Shown piece by piece: positions 44,518 to 56,782 of a stretch of DNA of 64,000 nucleotides. Numbering within the stretch: position 1 is the stretch's first letter; the number at the start of each line of letters is the position of its first letter. The stretch covers positions 2,654,001-2,718,000 of the forward strand of contig NZ_CP095740.1 of NCBI RefSeq assembly GCF_023078455.1, given 5' to 3'. The DNA is from Luteibacter aegosomatis (lineage in GTDB: Bacteria > Pseudomonadota > Gammaproteobacteria > Xanthomonadales > Rhodanobacteraceae). A program made the position numbers and the translations under genes. The notes under the pieces were generated by a model. It saw only the letters and a program-made list of their open reading frames with translations. It was not told where the DNA came from and did not search any database.

Positions 44518-45009
44518 TCATGCCGCGGCCTCTTCAAGAACAGCACGAAGATCCTTGTCCAACTGTGTGGCAACTGCGTCAATCTCTTGGCTTTCAAATT
44601 GTCCGAACATGGAAATGGGCCGGTCGTACTCAAAAGCCACCTCGCCGTGCAAATCCTCACGAAGAAGAACACGAATGGGTGCATAAAGACCCGCCGATAT
44701 ATCGTGTTTCGTCATTTTTGATGCAGTAAGAGGATTTCCAATATCGTATTGAATTGAATTACGTCGCGGACCCGCAATTCCCAATAATGCGCCATGATCT
44801 CGAAATCCAAATATCGAAAGAGCGGGCAACGCCTCAAGCTCTTTCAATGCGCGCGCAGTTTCGCCATAACGCAATAGAGTAAAAATACCGTCGTCAATAC
44901 GACTAACCAGCCCTTCCAGCTTGGTCCGAACCATAGAAAACGGGTTATTCGAACAAATAGTGACATGCTCGACAGCAATCGTTTTTACTTCATAAATTTT
45001 CTTTGACAT
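44518..45009 (-). CDS. DUF302 domain protein
   Basis: A 163-residue protein of the DUF302 family: VEHVTICSNNPFSMVRTKLEGLVSRID at the N-terminus and SIQYDIGNPLTASKMTKHD with APIRVLLREDLHGEV in the middle. DUF302 proteins are found alone or joined to electron-transfer domains; function is unknown. GAGGG stands 5 bases upstream. It is AT-rich in codon use like its neighbours and lies 52 bases downstream of the amidase stop on the same strand. Confidence 0.75.
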   Translation of the reverse strand: MSKKIYEVKTIAVEHVTICSNNPFSMVRTKLEGLVSRIDDGIFTLLRYGETARALKELEALPALSIFGFRDHGALLGIAGPRRNSIQYDIGNPLTASKMTKHDISAGLYAPIRVLLREDLHGEVAFEYDRPISMFGQFESQEIDAVATQLDKDLRAVLEEAAA

Positions 45010-45060
45010 ATCAACCCTCAGGTGACGCAGCCTTCAAGGCTGCGGAATGGTGAGCTGCGA

Positions 45061-46515
45061 TTAGATAGGTGCGGGCAACGTACCCAGCACCGCTTCTACG
45101 CGACGAGCGATGTACAGAAGCGCCCTGTCTCGACCGAAAGGACCCTCGAGTTCAAGACCGATCGGCAGTCCTTTATTGGATAGGCCCATTGGAAGACTAA
45201 TGCCTGGAAGCCCAGCCGCGCTTGCGGGAATAGTGTTGTTCGCAATTACCAGCTGGTTCATCTCTTGACCACCCAGCAGTATCTTGTCCTCCTGCCCGAT
45301 CATTGGCGCGGGAACCGGCGTCGTAGGCAGAATCAGCGCCTCAGCACCGGTGCCCCGGAATGCTTGGGCATAGCGACGCTCTATTTCTCGGCGTTCGTCC
45401 GACAGCGCAGTGTTATAGACCTCGTCGGAGATGTACCCTGGTCCGTTCGAGAGGACCAAATGAGCCCAGGCATTCTTCAAGCCCGGCTTCAGGCCATCAA
45501 AGATGTCGTCGAAGGTGGTGGGTACATTGTTTTGACGGATGAATTTTTCGACCGCAGCTCTGGTCTCACGGAAGAAAATATTCCATGTCGCAGACAAAGC
45601 ACGGCTAGAGAAATCTTGGCCAAGATCGACCTCCACCACATTCGCGCCAGCATCGCGCAACTGACGGAGGGTTTCGTTGAACCGCGCTGCGACTTCAGAA
45701 GCAACCATTTCCAGATATTGATGCGGCGCATAGGCCAGCGTTACACCCTTCAGATCAGAATGCCCGTTGGCGTCAGGGGTCTCATCCCGGGTTACGACTC
45801 GATCGATCAGAATGCAGTCGTCCACACTTCGGGCAAACACACCGGTGGTATCGAGCGTATGAGAAATTGGTGCAACGCCACTACGAGGCCAACGGCCAGT
45901 GGTGGGTTTGAAGCCGACCACACCGCAGAACGATGCCGGCACACGAATCGAGCCAATGGTATCGCCGCCCAGGGCAGCCGGCACGATACGTGCCGCTACG
46001 GATACACCACCACCTCCGGATGATCCGCCTGAGACGTAATCTACGTTATGAGGGTTTTTCGCTTGACCGTAGGTTTCGTTGTGACCGGTCAGCCCAAAGG
46101 ACATTTCCACCAGATTGTTTTTTCCGAAAACGATGCCGCCACCGTCTTTGATTGCCTGCACCGCATCGGAGTCATGTTCTGGTACGAAACGATCCAGAGT
46201 CGACAAACCAATGGTTGAGCGGATCCCCTCCGTGAGATAACTATCTTTGATCGCGACGGGCACACCAAGAAGCGGCGCGGTTGCCCCTGAGGCGATTGCC
46301 TTGTCAGCCTTCCTCGCAGCCTCCAGTAACGCATTTTCGTCAATCGTGATGAACGCGTTCAGGTCGACGTGCTCTCGCGCCCGCTGCAGCAGCGCGCTCG
46401 CATACGACTCAGACGAGATTTCACCCTTTCGGATGGCCTGGGCTGCTGCAGCGACACCAAGCGATGCAAGCGCGTCGGTCTTGGGTGTACTGGTCGCTTT
46501 AGTTCTTTCCTGCAT
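45061..46515 (-). CDS. Amidase, amidase-signature family
   Basis: A 484-residue serine amidase. The catalytic Lys is in VPVAIKDSY near 79, the cis-Ser in GGSSGGGGVSVAAR and the nucleophile Ser in GDTIGSIRVPASFCGVVGFKPT near 180. It hydrolyses amide bonds in small molecules; the exact substrate is not evident. GAGG precedes the start by 7 bases. The gene seems intact, unlike the genes around it, which suggests it is still used by the host. Confidence 0.88.
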   Translation of the reverse strand: MQERTKATSTPKTDALASLGVAAAAQAIRKGEISSESYASALLQRAREHVDLNAFITIDENALLEAARKADKAIASGATAPLLGVPVAIKDSYLTEGIRSTIGLSTLDRFVPEHDSDAVQAIKDGGGIVFGKNNLVEMSFGLTGHNETYGQAKNPHNVDYVSGGSSGGGGVSVAARIVPAALGGDTIGSIRVPASFCGVVGFKPTTGRWPRSGVAPISHTLDTTGVFARSVDDCILIDRVVTRDETPDANGHSDLKGVTLAYAPHQYLEMVASEVAARFNETLRQLRDAGANVVEVDLGQDFSSRALSATWNIFFRETRAAVEKFIRQNNVPTTFDDIFDGLKPGLKNAWAHLVLSNGPGYISDEVYNTALSDERREIERRYAQAFRGTGAEALILPTTPVPAPMIGQEDKILLGGQEMNQLVIANNTIPASAAGLPGISLPMGLSNKGLPIGLELEGPFGRDRALLYIARRVEAVLGTLPAPI

Positions 46516-46861
46516 GGCATAACCTCACTTATTTGGAAACTCATGGCTGATTTAGCACCCCGCCCAATGAGCATCATTGACGTATGATCGTACTTCTACA
46601 TTACGATCATAATTTATAGGTCAGGCAGATGCAAGCGCTGGGCATCTGCAGGGACATAGAGACGCGAGACCGGCACTTGGAAGACGGCGAGAAGGCGTTG
46701 AACTGAGCGTGCCATTTCGCGCCAGCAGGACACGAAGACTAGGGTTCCCGAAGCACCTCCATCCCTCGTTCGAGGGCCCAGCCGCGGATACATGGCTGAT
46801 TCCCGACTCCTCGATATGACTATCGCCGCCGTACCTGTTGATGGGACGCTGCACACGAGTG
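46516..46861. other. Gene-free stretch before the dehydrogenase remnant
   Basis: About 345 bases with no convincing gene on either strand. The sequence contains only short overlapping frames without recognisable motifs. The last part may be the ruined N-terminal region of the dehydrogenase that follows. Confidence 0.45.
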
Positions 46862-47411
46862 CTTTTTGGCGCAGGCGATTTAGTCAGCGGACAATCGGCA
46901 CTGATTCATTCGGGAGCGGGTGCACCAGGATGGGCCACGGTCCAGTTGGCCCATCGTGCCGGAGCTATCGTGTATGCCACCACGTCAGATGACGCACGCC
47001 TCTCGCGCCCGAAGCCCTATGGCATGACGGCCGGAATAAATTCAGTCACAAATGATTTTGTGAAAGAGATTGCGGCACTGACGGATGGCCGAGGCGTAGA
47101 CCTTATTCTCGACAGCATCGCCAGGCGCTGGCATATAGAAGGCGGATTATTACGGTTGGAGTTTCTGGCCGAAACCAGGACACGCTCGACCCGGTAAGCA
47201 TTTGGCGAGGAATCAGAGCCTGCATGGCATCTTCTTTCCTACGCTGTTGGACTCTGAGCACGCTCGTACGTGCAGAGTTTATTGGAGCGTGTTGCGAGGG
47301 GGGGAGCTGAAAGTTTTGATTGATAAGAAATTTCGATTGCACGAAGCCTAAGCCTCACATGCCTACGTGATGTTCAGACAGGCCGTTGGCCGAGTAGTTA
47401 TGTACCCGTGA
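46862..47411 (+). pseudogene. Zinc-type/quinone oxidoreductase pseudogene, two frameshifts and a stop
   Basis: Frame one reads LFGAGDLVSGQSALIHSGAGA and SVTNDFVKEIAALTDGRGVD, the cofactor domain of an MDR quinone reductase. Near 47143 the match jumps to frame three (IITVGVSGRNQDTLDPVSIWR) and near 47209 to frame two (SLHGIFFPTLLDSEHAR, GGELKVLIDKKFRLHEA), where TAA at 47349 interrupts before SHAYVMFRQAVGRVVMYP and TGA at 47409. The N-terminal GroES half is missing. Clearly decayed. Confidence 0.75.
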
Positions 47412-47942
47412 ACGTACGCGCAATGGAAAGCGCGAACACTATCGAGCAATACGTTCGAACCCGGTCGCGTCACCGTACCTTTAGCAGGCGCTCGCCATAG
47501 CGAAGTTCGATCGAGGGATGTACGACGTGGTGAAGATCTTCTCCCCCGACGCCGTGACCCAACGATGGCTGACTCGCGACGGTCACGACGTGCAATTCGG
47601 AGGGTCGTAAGAGGCTAGTATCCGACGCACTCGACTTCGAGAACGGCGGTGCTTATCTTGAGATTGCGCAGTGCTGTGTCGATAAGCATCGACATCTTTT
47701 TTTCTGTTTCGGGACGGCTTTTACCGTCAGCGGCCAAGAGACCTGCTGATGCCAGGAAAGCCGCGTAACACGGTTTCCGAGGAGACCTTTACCCTCGAAG
47801 ACGGGTTTGATCTGAATAGCGAACGGGACGGTCTTAATCAGGCCTCCAGTCTTAACGCCAGTTCCACCGCCTGTTCCACTGGCCGACGATAGCCACCACG
47901 ACGTATGTCATTTTAAATCAATAGTCCCCGAAGGACCTGATT
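47412..47942. other. Gene-free stretch next to guaA
   Basis: About 530 bases with no gene that I can support. The longest run on the plus strand, near 47.50 kb, encodes MYDVVKIFSPDAVTQRW as part of about 40 codons, which I cannot assign. A poly-T run lies near 47.70 kb. This is probably island debris. Confidence 0.45.
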
Positions 47943-49499
<1,557 letters not shown>

Positions 49500-49540
49500 C
49501 GTGGCGGCCTGCATGGAAAATACGGTGTGCGAAAAGCAGA

Positions 49541-49561
49541 ACGCCCACGTGGCGCGGGCGT
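49541..49561 (-). terminator. Small hairpin between guaB and guaA
   Basis: Read on the minus strand, ACGCCC and GGGCGT pair across a 9-base loop, followed by TCTGCTTTTC. It could be a weak terminator or attenuator between the two purine genes; the T-run is imperfect. Confidence 0.35.
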
Positions 49562-49593
49562 CCTGTGTTACCTGGATCGGGTGCCGGAGGGCA

Positions 49594-51051
<1,458 letters not shown>

Positions 51052-51204
51052 AGCATTAGTCCCGCGAGTAAATCACGCCATTATACCCCGCGTTGCAGCA
51101 TTGCGACAGTGGGGGTGGCACTGAATGTTGGGGTCGGGCCCGTGGTGGAGGACCCGATGTTGTGGAAGCCTTCCGGCCGGCAGGTGGAAGTCCTTTTCCG
51201 CAGG

Positions 51205-51304
51205 ATTCGCGGACACGGTCCGCCAACACCCTTCCGGCAGCTCGCTTGCCACGAACCGAAACAGCCCGTCCTACCGAAGGGTGGGAGCCGATCGCATCGG
51301 CGAA
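51205..51304. repeat. Degenerate REP-like pair
   Basis: Two decayed units of the REP family: ATTCGCGGACACGGTCCGCC followed by CCCTTCCGG near 51205-51236, and TACCGAAGGGTGGGAGCCGA with CGCATCGGCGAA near 51272-51304. The two units face each other with a 35-base spacer. They lie just after the folD stop, between folD and the guaB promoter. Confidence 0.5.
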
Positions 51305-51320
51305 CGCCCTGCCCGGTCCC

Positions 51321-52175
51321 TCAGGGATCGAGGGCCTCGGCCGCTTCCAGGGTGTTTTCCATCAGCGTCGCGACGGTCATCGGGCCGACGCCGCCGGGGA
51401 CAGGAGTGATCCACGAGGCGCGTTCGGCAGCGAGGGCGAACTCCACGTCGCCCACGAGGCGGCCGTCCTCGAGGCGGTTGATGCCGACGTCGATCACTAC
51501 CGCGCCAGGCTTGACCCAATCGCCCTTGACCAAGCCCGGCTTGCCGGCAGCCACCACGAGGATGTCGGCCTGGGACACGAAGCTTTCAAGATTTTGCGTG
51601 AACTTGTGGCAGCAAGTCACTGTTGCACCGGCAATAAGCATCTCGAGCGCCAAGGGTCGACCCACGTGGTTCGACACCCCGACGATCACCGCGTGACGAC
51701 CGCGCACCGGATGATCCGTATGGCCGAGCAAGGTCATCACGCCCTTGGGCGTGCAAGGCCGCAGGCCGAAGCGGCGCAGCGCGAGGCGGCCCACATTCAC
51801 CGCCTGGAAGCCGTCCACGTCCTTGCGTGCATCGATGCGGTCGACCAGGGCGTCCTCGTCGATGTGATGCGGCAGTGGCGACTGCACGAGGATGCCGTGC
51901 ACGGCCGGATCGGCGTTGAGCCTGTCGATAAGGGCGAACAGTTCGTCCTGCGACGTGCTGGCCGGGAGGTCGTAGCCGAACGACTCGAAGCCGACCTGCT
52001 GGCAGGCACGGCGCTTGTTTTTGACGTAGACCGCGGAAGCCGGGTCTTCGCCGACAAGCACCACTGCCAGGCCCGGAGGCTTGCGGCCTTGCGCCACGCG
52101 CTTGGCGACGCGGCGGCCGATGTGGTCGAGCAGTTCCTGGGCGATGCGCTTGCCGTCGAGGATGCGTGCGGTCAT
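51321..52175 (-). CDS. folD: Methylene-tetrahydrofolate dehydrogenase/cyclohydrolase
   Basis: A 284-residue bifunctional enzyme interconverting 5,10-methylene-THF and 10-formyl-THF for purine and Met synthesis. The active-site Lys is in [13 protein letters not shown] near 57, and [11 protein letters not shown] is the substrate loop; [15 protein letters not shown] binds NADP and [12 protein letters not shown] is the C-terminal signature. Start MTARILDG is used; the frame runs farther upstream into REP DNA. It is alone in its transcription unit and near guaB, fitting purine synthesis. Confidence 0.95.
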   Translation of the reverse strand: MTARILDGKRIAQELLDHIGRRVAKRVAQGRKPPGLAVVLVGEDPASAVYVKNKRRACQQVGFESFGYDLPASTSQDELFALIDRLNADPAVHGILVQSPLPHHIDEDALVDRIDARKDVDGFQAVNVGRLALRRFGLRPCTPKGVMTLLGHTDHPVRGRHAVIVGVSNHVGRPLALEMLIAGATVTCCHKFTQNLESFVSQADILVVAAGKPGLVKGDWVKPGAVVIDVGINRLEDGRLVGDVEFALAAERASWITPVPGGVGPMTVATLMENTLEAAEALDP

Positions 52176-52245
52176 GGAAGGTCGCCCTGGGAAAAGCGGT
52201 GGATTATCGGTGATTTGGCTTACCTTGTGGACAACCGCTTCGCTG

Positions 52246-52340
52246 GAATCGCGAACAGGGTTCGCTCCCACCCTTCGGTAGGCCACCCTTACGCGTCCGT
52301 ACGGCTACTTAAGGGAGGCATCGGACCCTGCCCGCGATGA
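52246..52340. repeat. REP-like pair upstream of folD
   Basis: GAATCGCGAACAGGGTTCGC followed by TCCCACCCTTCGGTAGG at 52246-52282, and TCGGACCCTGCCCGCGATGA at 52321-52340, are oppositely oriented units of the REP family seen at 2.5, 11.8 and 51.2 kb. They sit between the divergent folD and GNAT genes and could affect both promoters. Confidence 0.6.
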
Positions 52341-52406
52341 CGGCTTGCGATAATCTGATCATCGCCGACGATGTCGGTCCCCAGCCATGCCGACACGCCG
52401 ATACGA

Positions 52407-53006
52407 ATGACCATCGATACAGTGCCTTACCCGCAAGACCTCACCGATGGCGTCATCCGCTTGCGAGCCTACCGCGACGGCGACGCCGATGCGCTGGCCG
52501 AGGCCGTACGTGAGTCGGCGGCGAGCGCGGGCCGATGGCTGGCCTGGGCGCGGCCGGACTACGACACGGCCACGGCGCAGGACTGGATACGCCAGTGCAA
52601 GCAGGCGTGGCTGCTTGGCGACGGTTTCGAGATGCTCATCGTGGACGCCCAGACCGACCGATTCCTCGGCGGCATGGGCGTCAATCAACGCCATCGCGAG
52701 CACCGCTTCGCCAATCTCGGCTACTGGCTGCGCAGCTCGGCGCAGGGCAAGGGCTACGTGACCCGGGCCGGTGCACTCGCCTTGCGCTTCGCCTTCGAGA
52801 CGGTAGGCATCTCGCGCATCGAGATCGTCGCCGCGCACGACAACCTGCCCAGTCGCAGGGCGGCCGAGCGCATTGGAGGTACTTTCGAAGGGATACTCCG
52901 TAACCGATTGGTTATTCAAGGAGAACCCGTCGATTCGGCGATGTATTCCGTCGTGCCGGAAGACCTTCAGCCGGCCGCGGCGCACATGCGCTCGAGATCC
53001 ACGTAA
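52407..53006 (+). CDS. GNAT-family acetyltransferase (RimJ/RimL-like)
   Basis: About 199 residues from the start used (ATG 52371 upstream is also possible, both with weak ribosome sites). It has RLRAYRDGDADALAEAVRES at the N-terminus, then NLGYWLRSSAQGKGYVTRAG as the acetyl-CoA loop, and HDNLPSRRAAERIGGTFEG as the C-terminal block of RimJ/RimL-type enzymes. These acetylate protein N-termini or small substrates. The 3' end overlaps the convergent moeB gene by 40 bases. Confidence 0.83.
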   Translation: MTIDTVPYPQDLTDGVIRLRAYRDGDADALAEAVRESAASAGRWLAWARPDYDTATAQDWIRQCKQAWLLGDGFEMLIVDAQTDRFLGGMGVNQRHREHRFANLGYWLRSSAQGKGYVTRAGALALRFAFETVGISRIEIVAAHDNLPSRRAAERIGGTFEGILRNRLVIQGEPVDSAMYSVVPEDLQPAAAHMRSRST

Positions 53007-54136
53007 CCCTCGAAGCGGGCGTTCGCGCCACAGCCTGGGCACTGCGGGTCGCGACGGAGGGCGAGTTCGCGAAAGCGCATCGCCAGGGCATCGTAGGTGA
53101 GCAGCCGTCCCACCAGCGGCTCGCCGATGCCCAGTATCAGCTTGATCGCCTCGGTGGCCTGCACGAGTCCCAGGGTACCTGGCAGAACACCCAGGACGCC
53201 GGCTTCGGCGCAATTGGGGGCATCGGCCGCCGACGGTGGCTCGGGAAACAGACAGCGGTAGCACGGTGAGTCGTCGCGGCGCGGATCGAACACGCTCACC
53301 TGCCCGGTGAAACGCTCGATGGCAGCGTAGATCAGCGGCATGCCCAGCCGCCGTGTCGCGGCGGCCAGCAGATAGCGCGTGGCGAAATTGTCGGCTCCGT
53401 CCAGCACGACGTCGTGATCACGAATCAGCGCCTCGACGTTGTCGGCGCGCAGGCGCTCGACAGCCGTATCGACCGTGATGCGCGGGTTGAGCGCCGCGAG
53501 GGTCATGCGGGCGGATTCCGCCTTGCTCATGCCGACGCGCGCATCGGCATGGACGACCTGACGATGCAGGTTCGAGCGCTCGACCCGGTCGTCGTCGATG
53601 AGGGTGATTCGGCCCACACCCGCGGCGGCGAGGTAGAGCAAGGCCGGGGCACCCAGTCCGCCCGCGCCGATCACCGCTACCCGTGCGTCCGCGAGCCTGG
53701 CCTGCCCGGCCTCGCCGACCTGCGGCAGCAGCACCTGCCGCGAATAGCGCTCGGCGGCATCGGCATCCAATGCTCCCGCCATGACGGGCAGGCCGGCGGT
53801 TTTCCAGGCCCCCATGCCACCGGCGACCGAGGCCAGCCGGCGATAACCCATGCGCTGGAGTGCCTCGGCGGCAAGCAAGGAACGCTGCCCGCTCCCACAG
53901 AGCACGACGATGTCCCGATCACGGTCGGGCTCGGCCTGCTCGATGCGCAACTCGAGGAAACCGCGAGAGAGCCCGAGGGCGCCCAACGGCGTGCCCGAGG
54001 CGCGCTCGTTGTCTTCGCGAACGTCGATCAGCAAGGCGCCCGCGCGTTGCCGGGCATGGGCCGCGTCGGCGGGAATTTCGGCAATACGCGAACGCAGGTC
54101 GGACAGCCAGCGTTCGCGATCGAGACCTTCGTTCAT
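52967..54136 (-). CDS. moeB: Rhodanese-MoeB/ThiF adenylyltransferase fusion
   Basis: A 389-residue enzyme that adenylates the C-terminal Gly of MoaD-like carriers, as for molybdopterin or thiamine. Residues 27-115 form a rhodanese domain with the cysteine loop CGSGQRSLLA; then E1-like sequence with GAGGLGAPALLYLAAAGVG, the Asp of DGADNFATRYL and the zinc pairs CYRC and CPGC. The Cys of NCAEAGVLG is a candidate thioester site. MOCS3 has the rhodanese at the other end. It overlaps the GNAT gene. Confidence 0.87.
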   Translation of the reverse strand: MNEGLDRERWLSDLRSRIAEIPADAAHARQRAGALLIDVREDNERASGTPLGALGLSRGFLELRIEQAEPDRDRDIVVLCGSGQRSLLAAEALQRMGYRRLASVAGGMGAWKTAGLPVMAGALDADAAERYSRQVLLPQVGEAGQARLADARVAVIGAGGLGAPALLYLAAAGVGRITLIDDDRVERSNLHRQVVHADARVGMSKAESARMTLAALNPRITVDTAVERLRADNVEALIRDHDVVLDGADNFATRYLLAAATRRLGMPLIYAAIERFTGQVSVFDPRRDDSPCYRCLFPEPPSAADAPNCAEAGVLGVLPGTLGLVQATEAIKLILGIGEPLVGRLLTYDALAMRFRELALRRDPQCPGCGANARFEGYVDLERMCAAAG

Positions 54137-54163
54137 GGCGACACCTCCACGAAGGTCGGCGCG

Positions 54164-55561
54164 TTACTTGCCGCGCCGCTTCGCGTTGCGAATCATGCGC
54201 TGACGGTGGCGCTGCTGGCTTTCCGTCAACACGTTGCGGCGACCGGCGAAGGGATTGTCGCCGTCGCGGAAGTCGATGCGGATGGGCGTGCCTTCGAGCC
54301 GGAAGCGCTTGCGGAAGAAGCCTTCCAGGTAACGACGATACGCCGGTGCGATGTGCTTGGTACGGCTACCGTGGATCACGATGGTGGGCGGATTGGAGCC
54401 ACCCGGATGCGCGAAGCGCAGCTTCGGCGCATGGCCGCGCACCAGCGGCGGCTGATAGGCCTCGTAGGCGCGCTCCAGCGTACGGGTGAGTTCCGAGGAG
54501 CCCAGCTCCTTGGTGGCCGCGGCGTGGGCGCGAATCACCGCCTTCATCAGCTCGCGCAGGCCCGAGCCGTGCAGCGCGGAAATGAATACCGTCTTGGCCC
54601 AGTCGGCGAACTGCAGGCGGCGCTCGAGCGCCTTCTGGGTCTGCTCCCGCTGGTAGCTGTCCATGCCGTCCCACTTGTTGACGGCAATGACCAAGGCCCG
54701 CCCTTCTTCGATTACGTGGCCGATGAGCGTAAGGTCCTGGTCGGCTAGGTTCTCCCTCGCGTCGATCATGATGACCGTGACCTGCGCCGCAGCAATGGAC
54801 TGCAAGGTCTTGATGACGCTGAACTTCTCCACCGCTTCCTCGACGCGGGCCTTGCGGCGGACGCCGGCGGTGTCGATCAGGGTGTAGCGTCGGCCGTCGC
54901 GCTCGAGCGACACGCGAATGGGATCGCGCGTGGTGCCGGCCATGTCGGAGACGATCAGGCGGTCTTCGCCGAGCAGGCGATTGATCAGCGTGGACTTGCC
55001 CGCGTTCGGACGACCGACGATGGCTACGCGGATGCCCTGCTCTTCTTCCGACGGCGCTTCGTCCTCGTCTTCAGGCAGGTGCGGCATCGCACGGGCCACG
55101 AGTACGTCGACGCCCCGGCTGTGGGCTGCCGAGGCCGCGATGGTTTCGGCCACGCCGAACGACGCGAACTCGGCCATGACGGTCGGCTCGTCGGTGCCGT
55201 CGGTCTTGTTGACGACGACGATGATCGGCTTGCCGCTGCGGCGCAGCTCGCCGAGGATCGCGGCGTCCAGCGGCAACACGCCGTCGCGGGCGTCCACCAC
55301 GAAGACGAGCACGTTCGCCTCGGCGATGGCCAGGCGCACCTGCTGGGCGGTCAGGCCTTCGATGCCTTCGTCGCTGCCGGACAGACCGCCGGTGTCCACC
55401 ACCACGAAGGGGCGGGCACCGAGATGGCAGACGCCGTAATGGCGATCGCGGGTGACACCGGGCATATCTGCGACAAGCGCGTCCCTGCTACGCGTCAGCA
55501 CATTGAAGAGGGTCGACTTACCGACATTGGGGCGGCCGACCAGGGCGATGACGGGCAACAT
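54164..55561 (-). CDS. der: Ribosome biogenesis GTPase Der
   Basis: A 465-residue protein required for 50S subunit maturation. It has two tandem GTPase domains: GRPNVGKST at 9-17 with DTGG and NKTD, and GRPNAGKST near 182-190 with DTAG and NKWD. A C-terminal KH-like domain follows, ending [11 protein letters not shown]. It is last in the bamB-linked cluster on the minus strand and is separated from moeB by 28 bases. Confidence 0.97.
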   Translation of the reverse strand: MLPVIALVGRPNVGKSTLFNVLTRSRDALVADMPGVTRDRHYGVCHLGARPFVVVDTGGLSGSDEGIEGLTAQQVRLAIAEANVLVFVVDARDGVLPLDAAILGELRRSGKPIIVVVNKTDGTDEPTVMAEFASFGVAETIAASAAHSRGVDVLVARAMPHLPEDEDEAPSEEEQGIRVAIVGRPNAGKSTLINRLLGEDRLIVSDMAGTTRDPIRVSLERDGRRYTLIDTAGVRRKARVEEAVEKFSVIKTLQSIAAAQVTVIMIDARENLADQDLTLIGHVIEEGRALVIAVNKWDGMDSYQREQTQKALERRLQFADWAKTVFISALHGSGLRELMKAVIRAHAAATKELGSSELTRTLERAYEAYQPPLVRGHAPKLRFAHPGGSNPPTIVIHGSRTKHIAPAYRRYLEGFFRKRFRLEGTPIRIDFRDGDNPFAGRRNVLTESQQRHRQRMIRNAKRRGK

Positions 55562-55585
55562 GGGGAAAGCGGGTGTCCTTCAGGT

Positions 55586-56782
55586 TCAGCGCGAGATGCG
55601 GTAAGCGCCGATATGGCCTTCCACGTCCTCGACATATACGGTGTCGCCGGACACGACCGGCTGGGCGCGAATGGCTTTCTTCGACAGACGCTCACGACCG
55701 ACGATCTTGCCGTCGGCACCGTTGAGCCAGTGGATGTGGCCGTCGAGATCGCCCACCACGATGTAGTCGCCCTGCGCCGCCGGACCGGTGAGCCAACGGT
55801 ATTTCAGACCGTCCTGCTTCCAGATGTTGGCACCGCTGGACTTGTCGAAGGCATAGACCTGCGACACGTCATCCACGCCGAACACGGCGTTGCCATGGAC
55901 GTCGAGCGAGGTGTAGCTGGAAAAGCCATGGTTCCACAGCGGCCGGCCACTGGGGCCGTCCACCGCGGTGAGCTGGCCGTGATAGGCGGCACCGAAAAGC
56001 GTGGTGCCGTCGAGCACGATGGCGCCGTCGGCGTCGCTGAGGCGATCGATTTCGGTACGGCCTTCGCCGCTGGCGAGGGTCTGCTCCCAGAGCTTTTCGC
56101 CGTTGTCCAGGCGCACGGCGACGAGCTTGCCGGCATCGCTGCCCATGAAGACCACGCCGTTGGCGATCAGCAGGCGGCCGTTGCCACGCAGGCTGAGCGC
56201 CGGAATCTGCGCCTGGTCGAACACCCAGCGGCGCTCGCCGGTACCGGCATCGAGGCCGTACACGCGACCGTCGTTGCAACGCACGACCACCAGGCCGCCG
56301 ACGATGGCGGGAGTGGTGATCACTTCGGAGGACACCTCGGCCGCCCAGCGACGCTCGCCGTCCTTCGCGTTCATCGCGTAAACATGGCCGTCGAGCGTGC
56401 CCACGGCGACCAGGTCGTCCGCCGCGCCGGGGCCACCCGAGAAACGGGCATCCTCGCGCTTGGAGTCGCCCCAGCCGAACCAGCCGTGCTGGCGGGTGCT
56501 CTTGGACCAGATCGTCTTGCCGGTATTGGCATCGAAGGCGGCGATCTTGCCATCGGTGCTGGCGGCGTAGACCACGCCGTTCACCACGGTCGGACGCATG
56601 CGCACGCCTGACTCGGCCGCACCGTCACCGATGCTGGACTTCCACAGGCGCTCGACCTTGATGGTCGGTTCGAACTTCTTGTCGAGCGGGGTCGGCGGTT
56701 CGACGTTTTCCTTCTTGAACGAGTGGCAGCCGGCCAGTACGACCAGCGACGAAGTCAACGCGATTGCCCAAAGACGTTTCAT
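55586..56782 (-). CDS. bamB: Outer-membrane assembly lipoprotein BamB
   Basis: A 398-residue lipoprotein of the Bam complex. The signal peptide ends in the lipobox LAGC with Cys19. The mature part is an eight-bladed PQQ-type beta-propeller with repeats such as GKIAAFDANTGKTIW, GHVYAMNAKDGERRW and GRVYGLDAGTGERRW. It is translationally coupled with yfgM (4-base overlap), as in other gammaproteobacteria. Confidence 0.96.
   Translation of the reverse strand: MKRLWAIALTSSLVVLAGCHSFKKENVEPPTPLDKKFEPTIKVERLWKSSIGDGAAESGVRMRPTVVNGVVYAASTDGKIAAFDANTGKTIWSKSTRQHGWFGWGDSKREDARFSGGPGAADDLVAVGTLDGHVYAMNAKDGERRWAAEVSSEVITTPAIVGGLVVVRCNDGRVYGLDAGTGERRWVFDQAQIPALSLRGNGRLLIANGVVFMGSDAGKLVAVRLDNGEKLWEQTLASGEGRTEIDRLSDADGAIVLDGTTLFGAAYHGQLTAVDGPSGRPLWNHGFSSYTSLDVHGNAVFGVDDVSQVYAFDKSSGANIWKQDGLKYRWLTGPAAQGDYIVVGDLDGHIHWLNGADGKIVGRERLSKKAIRAQPVVSGDTVYVEDVEGHIGAYRISR

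Noticed and set aside
46614..46856. An 80-codon minus-strand frame before the dehydrogenase remnant
   Set aside because: No motif and no ribosome site; several overlapping frames of similar length exist there, so none is preferred.
43336..47942. A direct repeat copy of the guaA 3' end (attR/attL)
   Set aside because: I scanned for TCACTCCCACTC and near variants at the left side of the island and saw none, so no attachment pair is claimed.
53414..54748. A 444-codon plus-strand frame opposite moeB and der
   Set aside because: Antisense shadow of two well-identified genes.
55079..56611. A 510-codon plus-strand frame opposite der and bamB
   Set aside because: Antisense shadow; both genes on the other strand have strong motifs.
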